Shown here: positions 54,858 through 63,252 of the stretch, piece by piece
Layout of the letters: every line of letters begins with the position of its first letter
Numbering within the stretch: position 1 is the first letter of the stretch
Source: Faecalicatena sp. Marseille-Q4148
GTDB lineage: Bacteria; Bacillota; Clostridia; Lachnospirales; Lachnospiraceae
Direction of reading: 5' to 3'
DNA: 64,000 bases
NCBI GenBank assembly: GCA_018228665.1
Contig: CP073692.1
Location: 3,112,046 to 3,176,045, forward strand
The notes under the pieces: generated by a model
Database searches by the model: none
Seen by the model: the letters and a program-made list of their open reading frames with translations, nothing else
What the model was told of the DNA's origin: nothing
Position numbers and translations under genes: made by a program

Positions 54858-56132
54858 ATGAAAGTATTAATTGTAGGAAGCGGCGGAAGAGAACATGCGA
54901 TTGCGTGGAGTGTTGCCAAAAGTCCGAAAGTAGAGAAGATTTATTGCGCACCGGGAAATGCAGGCATTGCAGAGTTTGCAGAATGTGTAAATATTGGCGC
55001 AATGGAATTTGAAAAACTGGCTGCATTTGCGAAAGAGCATGAGGTAGATTTTACAATTGTAGGAATGGACGATCCACTTGTAGGCGGAATTGTTGATGTA
55101 TTTGAAGCAGAAGGGCTGCGGGTATTCGGACCGCGCAAAAATGCTGCGATTTTAGAAGGTTCAAAGGGATTTTCAAAAGATTTGATGAAGAAGTATCATA
55201 TTCCGACGGCAGATTATGAGACGTTTACAGATGCAGATGCAGCGCTTGCATATCTGGAAACAGCAAAAATGCCGATTGTTCTGAAAGCAGATGGTCTTGC
55301 GCTCGGAAAAGGGGTTCTGATCTGCCAGACTCTGGAAGAGGCAAAAGAAGGCGTGAAAGAAATCATGCAGGATAAGAAATTCGGTACTGCCGGAAATACG
55401 ATGGTTGTGGAAGAGTTTATGACAGGAAGAGAAGTTTCCGTACTTTCGTTTGTAGATGGAAAAACAATCCGTACGATGACAAGCGCGCAGGATCATAAAC
55501 GTGCAGGAGACGGAGACACCGGATTAAATACCGGCGGTATGGGAACATTTTCACCGAGTCCGTTCTATACAAAAGAAGTGGAAGCGTTCTGTCAGGCACA
55601 CATTTTCCAGGCAACGGTAGATGCAATGCGTGAAGAAGGACGTGAATTCAAGGGAATTATCTTCTTTGGACTGATGCTTACAGAAGAGGGGCCAAAGGTA
55701 CTGGAATATAATGCACGTTTTGGAGATCCGGAGACTCAGGTTGTGCTTCCGCGTATGAAGACAGACATTATTGAAGTGATGGAAGCCTGTGTAGATGGAA
55801 CGCTGGATCAGATTCATCTGGAATTTGAAGAAAATGCAGCAGTCTGTGTTGTGCTTGCTTCTGACGGATATCCTCTTGCTTATGAGAAGGGACTTCCGAT
55901 TACAGGTCTGGACGAATTTCAAAAGCACGAAGGATATTATTGTTTCCATGCCGGAACAAAATTTAATGAAAAGGGTGAGCTGGTTACCAATGGCGGACGT
56001 GTGCTTGGAGTGACTGCGAAAGGTGCAGATCTGAAGGAAGCGCGTGCAAATGCGTACCGGGCAACAGAATGGGTAAATTTTGCAAATAAATATATGCGTC
56101 ATGATATCGGTAAAGCCATTGATGAGGCATAA
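54858..56132 (+). CDS. purD: Phosphoribosylamine-glycine ligase PurD
   Basis: PurD joins phosphoribosylamine and glycine. The 424-residue ATP-grasp enzyme has VGSGGREHAIAW, GPRKNAAILEGSKGFSKDLM, VLKADGLALGKGV, GEREVSVL-type MTGREVSVLSF and the AQDHKRAGDGDTGLNTGGMG signature. The ATG at 54858 has a perfect AAGGAGGAAA site. It is the last gene of the pur cluster; purF, purC, purH and purL are not in this window. Confidence 0.97.
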   Translation: MKVLIVGSGGREHAIAWSVAKSPKVEKIYCAPGNAGIAEFAECVNIGAMEFEKLAAFAKEHEVDFTIVGMDDPLVGGIVDVFEAEGLRVFGPRKNAAILEGSKGFSKDLMKKYHIPTADYETFTDADAALAYLETAKMPIVLKADGLALGKGVLICQTLEEAKEGVKEIMQDKKFGTAGNTMVVEEFMTGREVSVLSFVDGKTIRTMTSAQDHKRAGDGDTGLNTGGMGTFSPSPFYTKEVEAFCQAHIFQATVDAMREEGREFKGIIFFGLMLTEEGPKVLEYNARFGDPETQVVLPRMKTDIIEVMEACVDGTLDQIHLEFEENAAVCVVLASDGYPLAYEKGLPITGLDEFQKHEGYYCFHAGTKFNEKGELVTNGGRVLGVTAKGADLKEARANAYRATEWVNFANKYMRHDIGKAIDEA

Positions 56133-56173
56133 GTTTCTGTGAAGGAAAAGAAAATTTAATCCTTGTAAATAAG

Positions 56174-56208
56174 CGCACAGTGTTATAATATAAATATAAC
56201 ACTGTGCG
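56174..56208. promoter_or_regulatory. 14-bp inverted repeat between purD and the GntR gene
   Basis: CGCACAGTGTTATA at 56174-56187 is the exact complement of 56195-56208. A TATAAT at 56184-56189 lies inside it, so it could be the operator of the GntR gene over its -10. The alternative is a purD terminator, but the following bases are T-poor. Confidence 0.6.
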
Positions 56209-56299
56209 TTGTGTTTTGTGAGAAACATTTTTCGATGTCACACATGAAAAAGGGAAGATCCCGGTAAGGTTTCCGTATACAAAAGAAGGGGTGAAACAA

Positions 56300-56668
56300 A
56301 TGTTCATCGAGATTGATTTTAACAGTGATGAGGCGATTTATATTCAGCTTCGCAATCAGATCATTATGGGGATCGCAACATCCGCATTACAGGAGGGAGA
56401 AGCGCTTCCGTCCGTCCGTCAGTTGGCGGATCATATCGGCATTAATATGCATACCGTAAATAAAGCATATACGGTATTAAAGCAGGAAGGATTCATTCAG
56501 CTTGACCGGAGACGGGGAGCTGTGATCGCGGTAGATGTCGATAAGCTGGAAGCGATTGAAGATATGAGGGGAAAACTAAAAGTAATTCTTGCAAAAGCAA
56601 GATGTAAAAATATCAGCAGAGAAGAAGTGCATGAGCTGGTAGATGAGATATTTGACGAATATAAGTAG
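56300..56668 (+). CDS. GntR family regulator (YtrA-like)
   Basis: The 122-residue protein has a GntR winged helix (about 12-78, IYIQLRNQIIMGIATSALQEGEALPSVRQLADHIGINMHTVNKAY, whose ALPSVRQLADHIGINMHTV part is diagnostic) and a short helical dimerisation tail instead of a ligand domain, as in the YtrA subfamily that controls ABC exporters and stress genes. The ATG at 56300 has AAGGGGTG. It is 15 bases before clpC, so the two are probably one transcript; the usual CtsR, McsA and McsB genes are absent. Confidence 0.9.
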   Translation: MFIEIDFNSDEAIYIQLRNQIIMGIATSALQEGEALPSVRQLADHIGINMHTVNKAYTVLKQEGFIQLDRRRGAVIAVDVDKLEAIEDMRGKLKVILAKARCKNISREEVHELVDEIFDEYK

Positions 56669-56683
56669 AGCAGGAGGGAATCG

Positions 56684-59119
56684 ATGGAGTTTACAAGACA
56701 GGCAGAAGAGGTGTTGAAAGAGGCCAGAAAACAGGCCAGACAGTCAGGCCATCCATATATAGGAACGGAACATTTGCTGTTGGGATTAAGCCATGTGATT
56801 ACAGGTGTGGCGGGACAGGTGCTTGCAGCAAATAAGGTTAAGGAAGAAGATATCCATAAGATAATCGATCAGCTTGTAACAACTGTGGGAGATTATAAAG
56901 ATGAGACAAATAAACCGGGGATCAGTCCGCGGTTAGAATGTATTTTGGAAGAAAGTAAGATGGAAGCACAGAAACTTCAGTCTGAGAAAGCAGGAACAGA
57001 GCATATGCTTCTTGCGCTTGTTCTGGATGTGGATTGTGTGGCATCCAGAATTCTGACTACGCTAGGGATTAGTCTAAAGAAAGTGCTTCAAGATGTATTG
57101 ACGGCAATTGGAGAAGATCCGAGAACCTATCTGGAAGAGAAGAATGATCCGGGGGCAGATGGCGTTCTTACACAGTATAGTACAGATTTGACGGCGGAGG
57201 CAGCAGACGGGAAGTTAGATCCGGTCATTGGACGGGAGGAAGAGATTGAACGTCTGATGCAGATTCTGAGTCGGAGAACGAAGAATAATCCATGTCTGAT
57301 CGGAGAGCCGGGGGTTGGGAAAACAGCAGTGATCGAAGGTCTGGCTCAGCGGATCGCGGAGGGACTTGTCCCGGATGGAATGAAGCAGAAGCGAATCATG
57401 ACGTTGGATCTGTCTGCGTTGATCGCCGGTTCGAAATACCGTGGGGAATTTGAAGAACGGATGAAGCGTCTGCTCAGAGAAGTAAAATATGCGGGAAATG
57501 TTATCCTGTTTTTGGATGAAGTACACACAATCATCGGAGCGGGCGGTGCCGAAGGCGCTATGGATGCGTCAAATATTCTGAAGCCGTCTCTGGCCCGCGG
57601 CGATCTGCAGTTGATCGGAGCGACAACGATTGCGGAGTATCGAAAATATATTGAGAAAGATGCGGCTTTGGAACGGCGTTTTCAGCCGGTAATGGTGGAA
57701 GAACCGTCTCAGGAAGAATGTATGAAGATTCTGAAAGGGATTGTATCCAAGTATGAAATGCATCATCATGTCAGTGTCACAGAAGAAGCACTTCAGGCGG
57801 CAGTACAGCTTTCTGCACGTTATATCAATGACCGGAATCTTCCGGATAAAGCAATTGATATTATTGATGAGGCCTGCTCTAAAGTGAGTTTGGGAGGCTT
57901 CAAAGTTCCGGAAAATATCGGAAAGATGGAAGAAGCGCTTCAGATCCTTGCAGCGGAAAAAGAAAGCTGTATTAAAAATGGAGATCTTGAGCGGGCATCA
58001 TCTATTCACCATGAGCAGGAAGAGATGCTAAAAAAACTGGAACAGATGAAAAAGCGTGCCGGTCAGGGGAATAGAAGAAAGCAGTTGAGTGTCACAGAGA
58101 ATGACATTGCTTCGGTTGTATCCGCATGGACGAAAATTCCGCTGTCAAAATTAAAAGAATCCGAGAGTACAAAGTTAAGAAAATTAGAGCAGACACTCCA
58201 TAAGCGTGTTGTGGGGCAGGAAGAAGCAGTAACGGCTGTGGCAAAGGCGGTAAGAAGAGGCCGCGTTGGACTGAAAGATCCAAAAAGACCGATTGGTTCG
58301 TTCCTGTTTCTCGGACCGACAGGTGTCGGCAAAACAGAACTTTCAAAGGCATTGGCAGAAGCGCTGTTTGGCGATGAAGAAGCAATGATCCGAATTGATA
58401 TGTCTGAGTATATGGAGAAACACAGTGTATCTAAGATGATCGGATCTCCGCCGGGGTATGTCGGACATGAAGACGGCGGTCAGCTGAGCGAGAAAGTGCG
58501 GCGCAATCCATATTCGGTAATCTTGTTTGATGAGATTGAAAAAGCGCATCCGGATGTATTTAACATTCTGCTTCAGGTATTGGATGACGGACATATTACG
58601 GATTCACAGGGAAGAAAGGTAGATTTTAGGAATACAGTCATTATTATGACATCGAACGCAGGAGCAAAGTCTATCATTGAACCGAAAAAACTTGGTTTTA
58701 TTGTAAATGAAGATGAGGCGGCTGATTATAAGAAAATGAAATCCAATGTCATGGAAGAAGTAAAACAGCTATTCCGCCCGGAATTTTTGAACAGGATTGA
58801 TGAGATTATTGTATTCCATGCATTGAATAAAGAGCATATGAAGAAGATTACCGGTCTGATGTGCCGTGAATTTGCGAAGCGTGCAAAAGAATATCTTCAG
58901 GTTGAGCTTCATATTCGCGATAGTGTGAAACAGTATATTGTTGAGAAAGGAACTGACCGGAAGTTTGGTGCAAGACCGCTTCGCCGTGCAGTACAGACGT
59001 ATCTGGAAGATAAGATGGCGGAGGAAATTCTTGACCAGCATATTCAATCCGGAATGGATGTGGATGTGACAGTTGCAAAAGGCGAGATAAAATTTATTCC
59101 AAAGAACATAAAAAACTAG
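56684..59119 (+). CDS. clpC: ATP-dependent Clp unfoldase ClpC
   Basis: ClpC feeds substrates to ClpP. The 811-residue protein has two Clp-N repeats (about 1-145), AAA1 with GEPGVGKTAVIE and DEVHTIIGAGGAEGAMDA, a UVR-type linker (about 425-455), and AAA2 with GPTGVGKTELSKALAE, FDEIEKAHPDVFNILLQVLDDG and the sensor-2 GARPLRR. All Walker and arginine-finger elements appear intact. The start has AGGAGGGA. It is led by a GntR regulator rather than CtsR. Confidence 0.96.
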   Translation: MEFTRQAEEVLKEARKQARQSGHPYIGTEHLLLGLSHVITGVAGQVLAANKVKEEDIHKIIDQLVTTVGDYKDETNKPGISPRLECILEESKMEAQKLQSEKAGTEHMLLALVLDVDCVASRILTTLGISLKKVLQDVLTAIGEDPRTYLEEKNDPGADGVLTQYSTDLTAEAADGKLDPVIGREEEIERLMQILSRRTKNNPCLIGEPGVGKTAVIEGLAQRIAEGLVPDGMKQKRIMTLDLSALIAGSKYRGEFEERMKRLLREVKYAGNVILFLDEVHTIIGAGGAEGAMDASNILKPSLARGDLQLIGATTIAEYRKYIEKDAALERRFQPVMVEEPSQEECMKILKGIVSKYEMHHHVSVTEEALQAAVQLSARYINDRNLPDKAIDIIDEACSKVSLGGFKVPENIGKMEEALQILAAEKESCIKNGDLERASSIHHEQEEMLKKLEQMKKRAGQGNRRKQLSVTENDIASVVSAWTKIPLSKLKESESTKLRKLEQTLHKRVVGQEEAVTAVAKAVRRGRVGLKDPKRPIGSFLFLGPTGVGKTELSKALAEALFGDEEAMIRIDMSEYMEKHSVSKMIGSPPGYVGHEDGGQLSEKVRRNPYSVILFDEIEKAHPDVFNILLQVLDDGHITDSQGRKVDFRNTVIIMTSNAGAKSIIEPKKLGFIVNEDEAADYKKMKSNVMEEVKQLFRPEFLNRIDEIIVFHALNKEHMKKITGLMCREFAKRAKEYLQVELHIRDSVKQYIVEKGTDRKFGARPLRRAVQTYLEDKMAEEILDQHIQSGMDVDVTVAKGEIKFIPKNIKN

Positions 59120-59207
59120 CAAAACAGAATATTTTATTATATAATAACGATATAAAAAAGCAGTATGACAGGCGCAAAAGCGCTAACGTACAATAGGAGG
59201 AAGTAAA

Positions 59208-59621
59208 ATGGCTGCAGTCAAAGAACTATTAAGAGTAGAAGCTGATGGAGGACTTAGCTTTGGAGATTATACATTAGACTCCAAGACAAAACTGGATGGT
59301 TTTGAATATCAGGGAGATTTATATAAAGTCAAGACATTTCAGGAAATTACAAAGCTTGAAAAGAACGGTATGTTTGTATATGAATCCGTTCCGGGTACAG
59401 CGGTAGAAAACCTGAAAGTAACAGAGAACACAATCGTATTTCAGGTTTCCGGTCCGAAGGATGCACAGTTTACACTGGAACTTGAACCGGAACAGGAATA
59501 TACAGTATATATGGACGATGTGAATGTCGGTAAGATGACAACAAACCTGAGTGGAAAGCTGAGTGTCAGTGCAGAATTGTCTGAGACAAAGGCGGTTTGT
59601 GTAAAGATTGTAAGAGATTAG
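59208..59621 (+). CDS. Unrecognised beta-rich cytoplasmic protein
   Basis: The 137-residue protein has no signal peptide or membrane span. Its second half looks like an immunoglobulin-like beta sandwich: TVYMDDVNVGKMTTNLSGKLSVSAEL alternates strands, as in the C-terminal ends of many polysaccharide-acting enzymes. Related short proteins in gut Clostridia are sometimes called endosialidase, but nothing here supports an enzyme. The start has AGGAGGAAG. It sits between clpC and radA, each with its own ribosome site. Confidence 0.6.
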   Translation: MAAVKELLRVEADGGLSFGDYTLDSKTKLDGFEYQGDLYKVKTFQEITKLEKNGMFVYESVPGTAVENLKVTENTIVFQVSGPKDAQFTLELEPEQEYTVYMDDVNVGKMTTNLSGKLSVSAELSETKAVCVKIVRD

Positions 59622-59647
59622 TGAAAGAACGGAACAGGGTAAGAAAG

Positions 59648-59675
59648 AGGCTGCAGATTTCTGCAGCCTTATTTT
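59648..59675 (+). terminator. Terminator after the beta-rich protein gene
   Basis: AGGCTGCAG and CTGCAGCCT form a perfect 9-bp stem around ATTT, followed by TATTTT. Confidence 0.85.
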
Positions 59676-59691
59676 GAATTTGGAGGAATAT

Positions 59692-61050
59692 ATGGCGAAA
59701 GGAAAGAAAAGTGTATTTTTCTGTCAGAACTGTGGGTATGAATCTGCAAAATGGTCCGGTCAGTGTCCGGCATGCAAAGAGTGGAATACGTTTGTAGAAG
59801 AACCGATGGAAGGAAATAAAACAGTTTCCACAGTGCGGGCAGCAAAATCAGCAAAGATTGTGACGCTTCGTGATGTTTCGGTGGAGAAAGAAGACCGGAT
59901 CCATACAGATATTCACGAATTAGACCGGGTACTTGGAGGCGGAATCGTGCCGGGGTCACTGATTTTAGTGGGAGGGGATCCGGGAATCGGAAAATCTACA
60001 TTGCTGCTGCAGGTGTGCAGGAATTTGTCCGGTCAAAAGCGCAGTGTTCTTTATATTTCAGGAGAAGAATCGCTTCGGCAGATTAAGCTGAGGGCTGACA
60101 GGATTGGAGAATTTTCAGAGACGCTCTCACTTCTCTGCGAAACAAATCTTGACACGATTAGGAGTGTGATTGAATCCAATCGTCCGCAGATCGTTGTCAT
60201 CGATTCCATACAGACGATGTACAATGAAGAAGTTGGATCAGCTCCGGGAAGCGTTTCACAAGTGAGGGAATCGACAAATGTGTTGATGCAGCTGGCGAAA
60301 GGTCTTGGCATTGTTATCTTTATTGTAGGGCATGTGACGAAAGAAGGAACCGTGGCGGGCCCGCGTGTTTTAGAGCATATGGTTGACACGGTGCTTTACT
60401 TTGAGGGAGACAGACATGCATCTTACCGGATCTTGCGAGGAGTCAAGAATCGTTTTGGTTCTACAAATGAAATCGGAGTATTTGAGATGCAGCAGACAGG
60501 ACTTGTGGAAGTGGCAAATCCTTCGGAATTTATGTTAAACGGAAAGCCGGAAAATGCTTCCGGATCGGTTGTGGCATGTTCATTGGAAGGAACAAGACCG
60601 ATCCTTATTGAAATCCAGGCACTTGTGAGCCGCAGCGGTTTTGGAATGCCGCGGAGAACAGCAGCGGGAACAGATTACAACCGGGTAAATCTTCTGATGG
60701 CAGTTCTCGAGAAGCGTCTTGGTATGGGGCTTGCAGATTATGATGCTTATGTCAATATCGCAGGAGGCATTAAGATGACAGAGCCGGCGATTGATCTTGG
60801 AATTGTTCTTGCGCTTGTCTCAAGTTATCGCAATCGTGTGATTAGTGATGAGACAATTGTATTTGGCGAAGTAGGGTTAAGCGGCGAAGTGCGTGCGGTC
60901 AGTATGCCGGAACAAAGAGTAAATGAAGCGAAGAAACTTGGATTTACAAGATGCATTATGCCGGCAGTGTCACTGAAAACAGTTCAGGCAATCAAAGGCA
61001 TCGAGATCATCGGCGTAAAGACAATAAATGAGGCGGTACAGTACATTTGA
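59692..61050 (+). CDS. radA: DNA repair protein RadA (Sms)
   Basis: RadA is a RecA-like helicase that extends recombination intermediates. The 452-residue protein has the zinc finger CQNCGYESAKWSGQCPAC (about 10-27), Walker A GGDPGIGKSTLL, the RadA KNRFG motif in GVKNRFGSTNEIGVFEM, and a C-terminal Lon-protease-like domain (AGGIKMTEPAIDLGIVLALVSS). The ATG at 59692 has TTGGAGGAA. It is often next to clpC in Firmicutes, as here. Confidence 0.96.
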   Translation: MAKGKKSVFFCQNCGYESAKWSGQCPACKEWNTFVEEPMEGNKTVSTVRAAKSAKIVTLRDVSVEKEDRIHTDIHELDRVLGGGIVPGSLILVGGDPGIGKSTLLLQVCRNLSGQKRSVLYISGEESLRQIKLRADRIGEFSETLSLLCETNLDTIRSVIESNRPQIVVIDSIQTMYNEEVGSAPGSVSQVRESTNVLMQLAKGLGIVIFIVGHVTKEGTVAGPRVLEHMVDTVLYFEGDRHASYRILRGVKNRFGSTNEIGVFEMQQTGLVEVANPSEFMLNGKPENASGSVVACSLEGTRPILIEIQALVSRSGFGMPRRTAAGTDYNRVNLLMAVLEKRLGMGLADYDAYVNIAGGIKMTEPAIDLGIVLALVSSYRNRVISDETIVFGEVGLSGEVRAVSMPEQRVNEAKKLGFTRCIMPAVSLKTVQAIKGIEIIGVKTINEAVQYI

Positions 61051-61153
61051 TACAAATCAGATACAAAAATGCTCTATAATCTAAAGTGAATTTATATGTA
61101 AAATCATTTGCCATAAAGATAATTTCATGGAAAACGGATGAGGGAGAAAAACG

Positions 61154-61813
61154 ATGATATCAATACTAATCGTAGAAGACGAAGCGCCAATCCGTGAGCT
61201 TTTGCGGATCAGTTTAAAAGAAGCCGGTTATGAATGTACATGTGCTGCGGACGGAGATGAAGCGGCAGACATTCTGATCCGGAAGCGGTTTGATCTTGTA
61301 CTGCTCGATATTATGCTTCCGGGTGCCAATGGATATGAGCTGTTGGAATTTGTCAGGCCGATGGAGATTCCGGTTATATTTCTGACCGCAAAGGGTGAAG
61401 TGGCAGATAAAGTAAAGGGGCTTCGCATGGGAGCGGAAGACTATATTACAAAGCCGTTTGAACTGGCAGAGCTTCTTGCCAGGGTGGAGACGGTGCTGCG
61501 CAGGTATCACAAGGCGGAAGAGATACTGGCGTGCGGGGCGGTCAAAGTGGATCTTCGTTCACATCGCGTGACGAGAAACAGCGAACCGGTGAGCCTGACT
61601 GCAAAAGAATATGAACTGCTTGTATTGTTTTTGCGGAATAAGAATATTGCGCTTTACCGTGACCGGATCTATGAAGAAGTCTGGCAGGAAGAATATACGG
61701 GAAATAGCCGTACAGTTGACCTTCATGTTCAGCGCATCCGCAAAAAACTCGGGTTGGAGGAGCAGATCACTGCGGTATATAAGATCGGATACCGTTTGGA
61801 GGAGAAGGAATGA
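61154..61813 (+). CDS. OmpR/PhoB-type response regulator
   Basis: The 219-residue protein has a receiver domain (about 1-115, ILIVEDEAPIRELL, phospho-acceptor Asp52 in LLDIMLPGANG, conserved FLTAKGE and TKPFELAEL) and a winged helix (about 125-219, TAKEYELLVLFL and SRTVDLHVQRIRKKLG). It overlaps the kinase by 4 bases (ATGA). The stimulus is unknown. Confidence 0.93.
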   Translation: MISILIVEDEAPIRELLRISLKEAGYECTCAADGDEAADILIRKRFDLVLLDIMLPGANGYELLEFVRPMEIPVIFLTAKGEVADKVKGLRMGAEDYITKPFELAELLARVETVLRRYHKAEEILACGAVKVDLRSHRVTRNSEPVSLTAKEYELLVLFLRNKNIALYRDRIYEEVWQEEYTGNSRTVDLHVQRIRKKLGLEEQITAVYKIGYRLEEKE

Positions 61814-63237
61814 AACTGTTTTGGAAAATATTTTTCAGCGTGATGGCGGTAACGACAGTTGTTTTTTGCGTCAGCGGCCACATTTTAATCTACAGTTTTT
61901 TTAAGTCGGAGCTTGCACGGGAAATCGAGGAAGCTGATATGCAGAGCAAAGCATTCGGGAAATCACTGAATGTTTCTGTGCTCATGCTTGAAAAAGATGG
62001 TGTTGTCTCGGATGAAGAGCTGTTGGAAGGAAGTTCAACGGTACGCCTTGCGGATAATAAAAAGACAGTGCAGGTGAATCTGTACAGCGAGGCCGGAGAA
62101 CTGCTGGAAGAGGCCGAAGAAGATGAGACTACCGTTGACAGGGGAGTCCGGGAACTGATTGAGAAGATTGATAAAGGGAGAGAGGGATACATAATCCTTC
62201 GAGCCGGAGAAAGCTATGCGCTTCATTTTGTGAGCTTTCAGGAAATTGCAGAGCGCGGGGTGCAGATTGAGCTTGTCAGAGATATTACAGGGATATTTCA
62301 ACAGAAAGATGATATGTATGAGATTTATATGCGTTGTATGTTTGCCCTTTTTGCTGTAACGATTTTGGCAGCAGTAGTTCTGACAGCGTGGATTGTGCGT
62401 CCAATCCAACGGCTTACTGCGGGGGTTAATGAATTTGCGAGAGGGAATTTCGCAGAGCGGATCCAGGTCACAGGGCAGGATGAATTAGGGCATCTGGCAG
62501 AGCAGTTTAACAAGATGGGTGAACGGATTAACAGCAGTATGGAAGAATTAAGGATGGCGGCCGTACGGCAGGAACAGTTTACGGGGAGCTTCGCTCATGA
62601 ACTTAAGACACCGCTCACTTCGATCATTGGCTATGCAGAAATGCTCCGGACAAGAAAGATGCCGGAGGAGACAAGGATGCAGTATGGTGATTACATTTTC
62701 CGGCAGGGAAAACGTCTGGAGTCACTGGCAAAGAAAATGATGGATATTACTGTGCTTGAAAAAGCAGAGATTCGGAAGAAAAATATATGGGTTCCGGGAT
62801 TTCTGGAAGAGATTGCAGGTGAGATGGCGCCAGTATGTGAAAAGCATGATGTCTGTTTGTCAGTAAATGCGCAGGATGATCTTATGCTGCGTGCCGATCC
62901 GGAACTTTTGAAATCTGTGATTCTAAATCTGATTGATAACAGTATAAAAGCGTTTGAGAGGGAAGGAAAAATACGGATAACAGCAGAAGAAAAAGAGCAT
63001 ATCATTGAGATTGCTGTCATAGATAATGGAAAGGGGATTGCGAAAGAGGATCTTCCACGGGTAACGGAGAGTTTTTATATGGGCGATAAGTCGAGAAAAA
63101 ATGATGGCAGCGGAAGCGTGGGACTTGGCCTTGCAATCAGCAGGCGGATTGTGGAGCTGCATCATGCGAAGATGAAAATCAGCAGCAAAGAAGGCATCGG
63201 AACGAAAGTTATAATACAGTTTCCGGAAGTACGATGA
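61810..63237 (+). CDS. Sensor histidine kinase
   Basis: The 475-residue membrane kinase has a first helix (about 5-28), an extracellular sensor of about 140 residues, a second helix (about 170-195), HAMP, HisKA with phospho-acceptor His263 in SFAHELKTPLTS, and an ATPase domain with NLIDNSIKAF, DNGKGI and GLGLAISRRIV. The ectodomain gives no ligand. A membrane protein gene follows 15 bases later and may be co-transcribed. Confidence 0.92.
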   Translation: MKLFWKIFFSVMAVTTVVFCVSGHILIYSFFKSELAREIEEADMQSKAFGKSLNVSVLMLEKDGVVSDEELLEGSSTVRLADNKKTVQVNLYSEAGELLEEAEEDETTVDRGVRELIEKIDKGREGYIILRAGESYALHFVSFQEIAERGVQIELVRDITGIFQQKDDMYEIYMRCMFALFAVTILAAVVLTAWIVRPIQRLTAGVNEFARGNFAERIQVTGQDELGHLAEQFNKMGERINSSMEELRMAAVRQEQFTGSFAHELKTPLTSIIGYAEMLRTRKMPEETRMQYGDYIFRQGKRLESLAKKMMDITVLEKAEIRKKNIWVPGFLEEIAGEMAPVCEKHDVCLSVNAQDDLMLRADPELLKSVILNLIDNSIKAFEREGKIRITAEEKEHIIEIAVIDNGKGIAKEDLPRVTESFYMGDKSRKNDGSGSVGLGLAISRRIVELHHAKMKISSKEGIGTKVIIQFPEVR

Positions 63238-63252
63238 GGCAGGTGGGAAAAA

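Noticed and set aside
59208..59621. Endosialidase label for the 137-residue protein
   Set aside because: No sialidase motif, signal peptide or catalytic domain; only a beta-sandwich-like sequence is visible.
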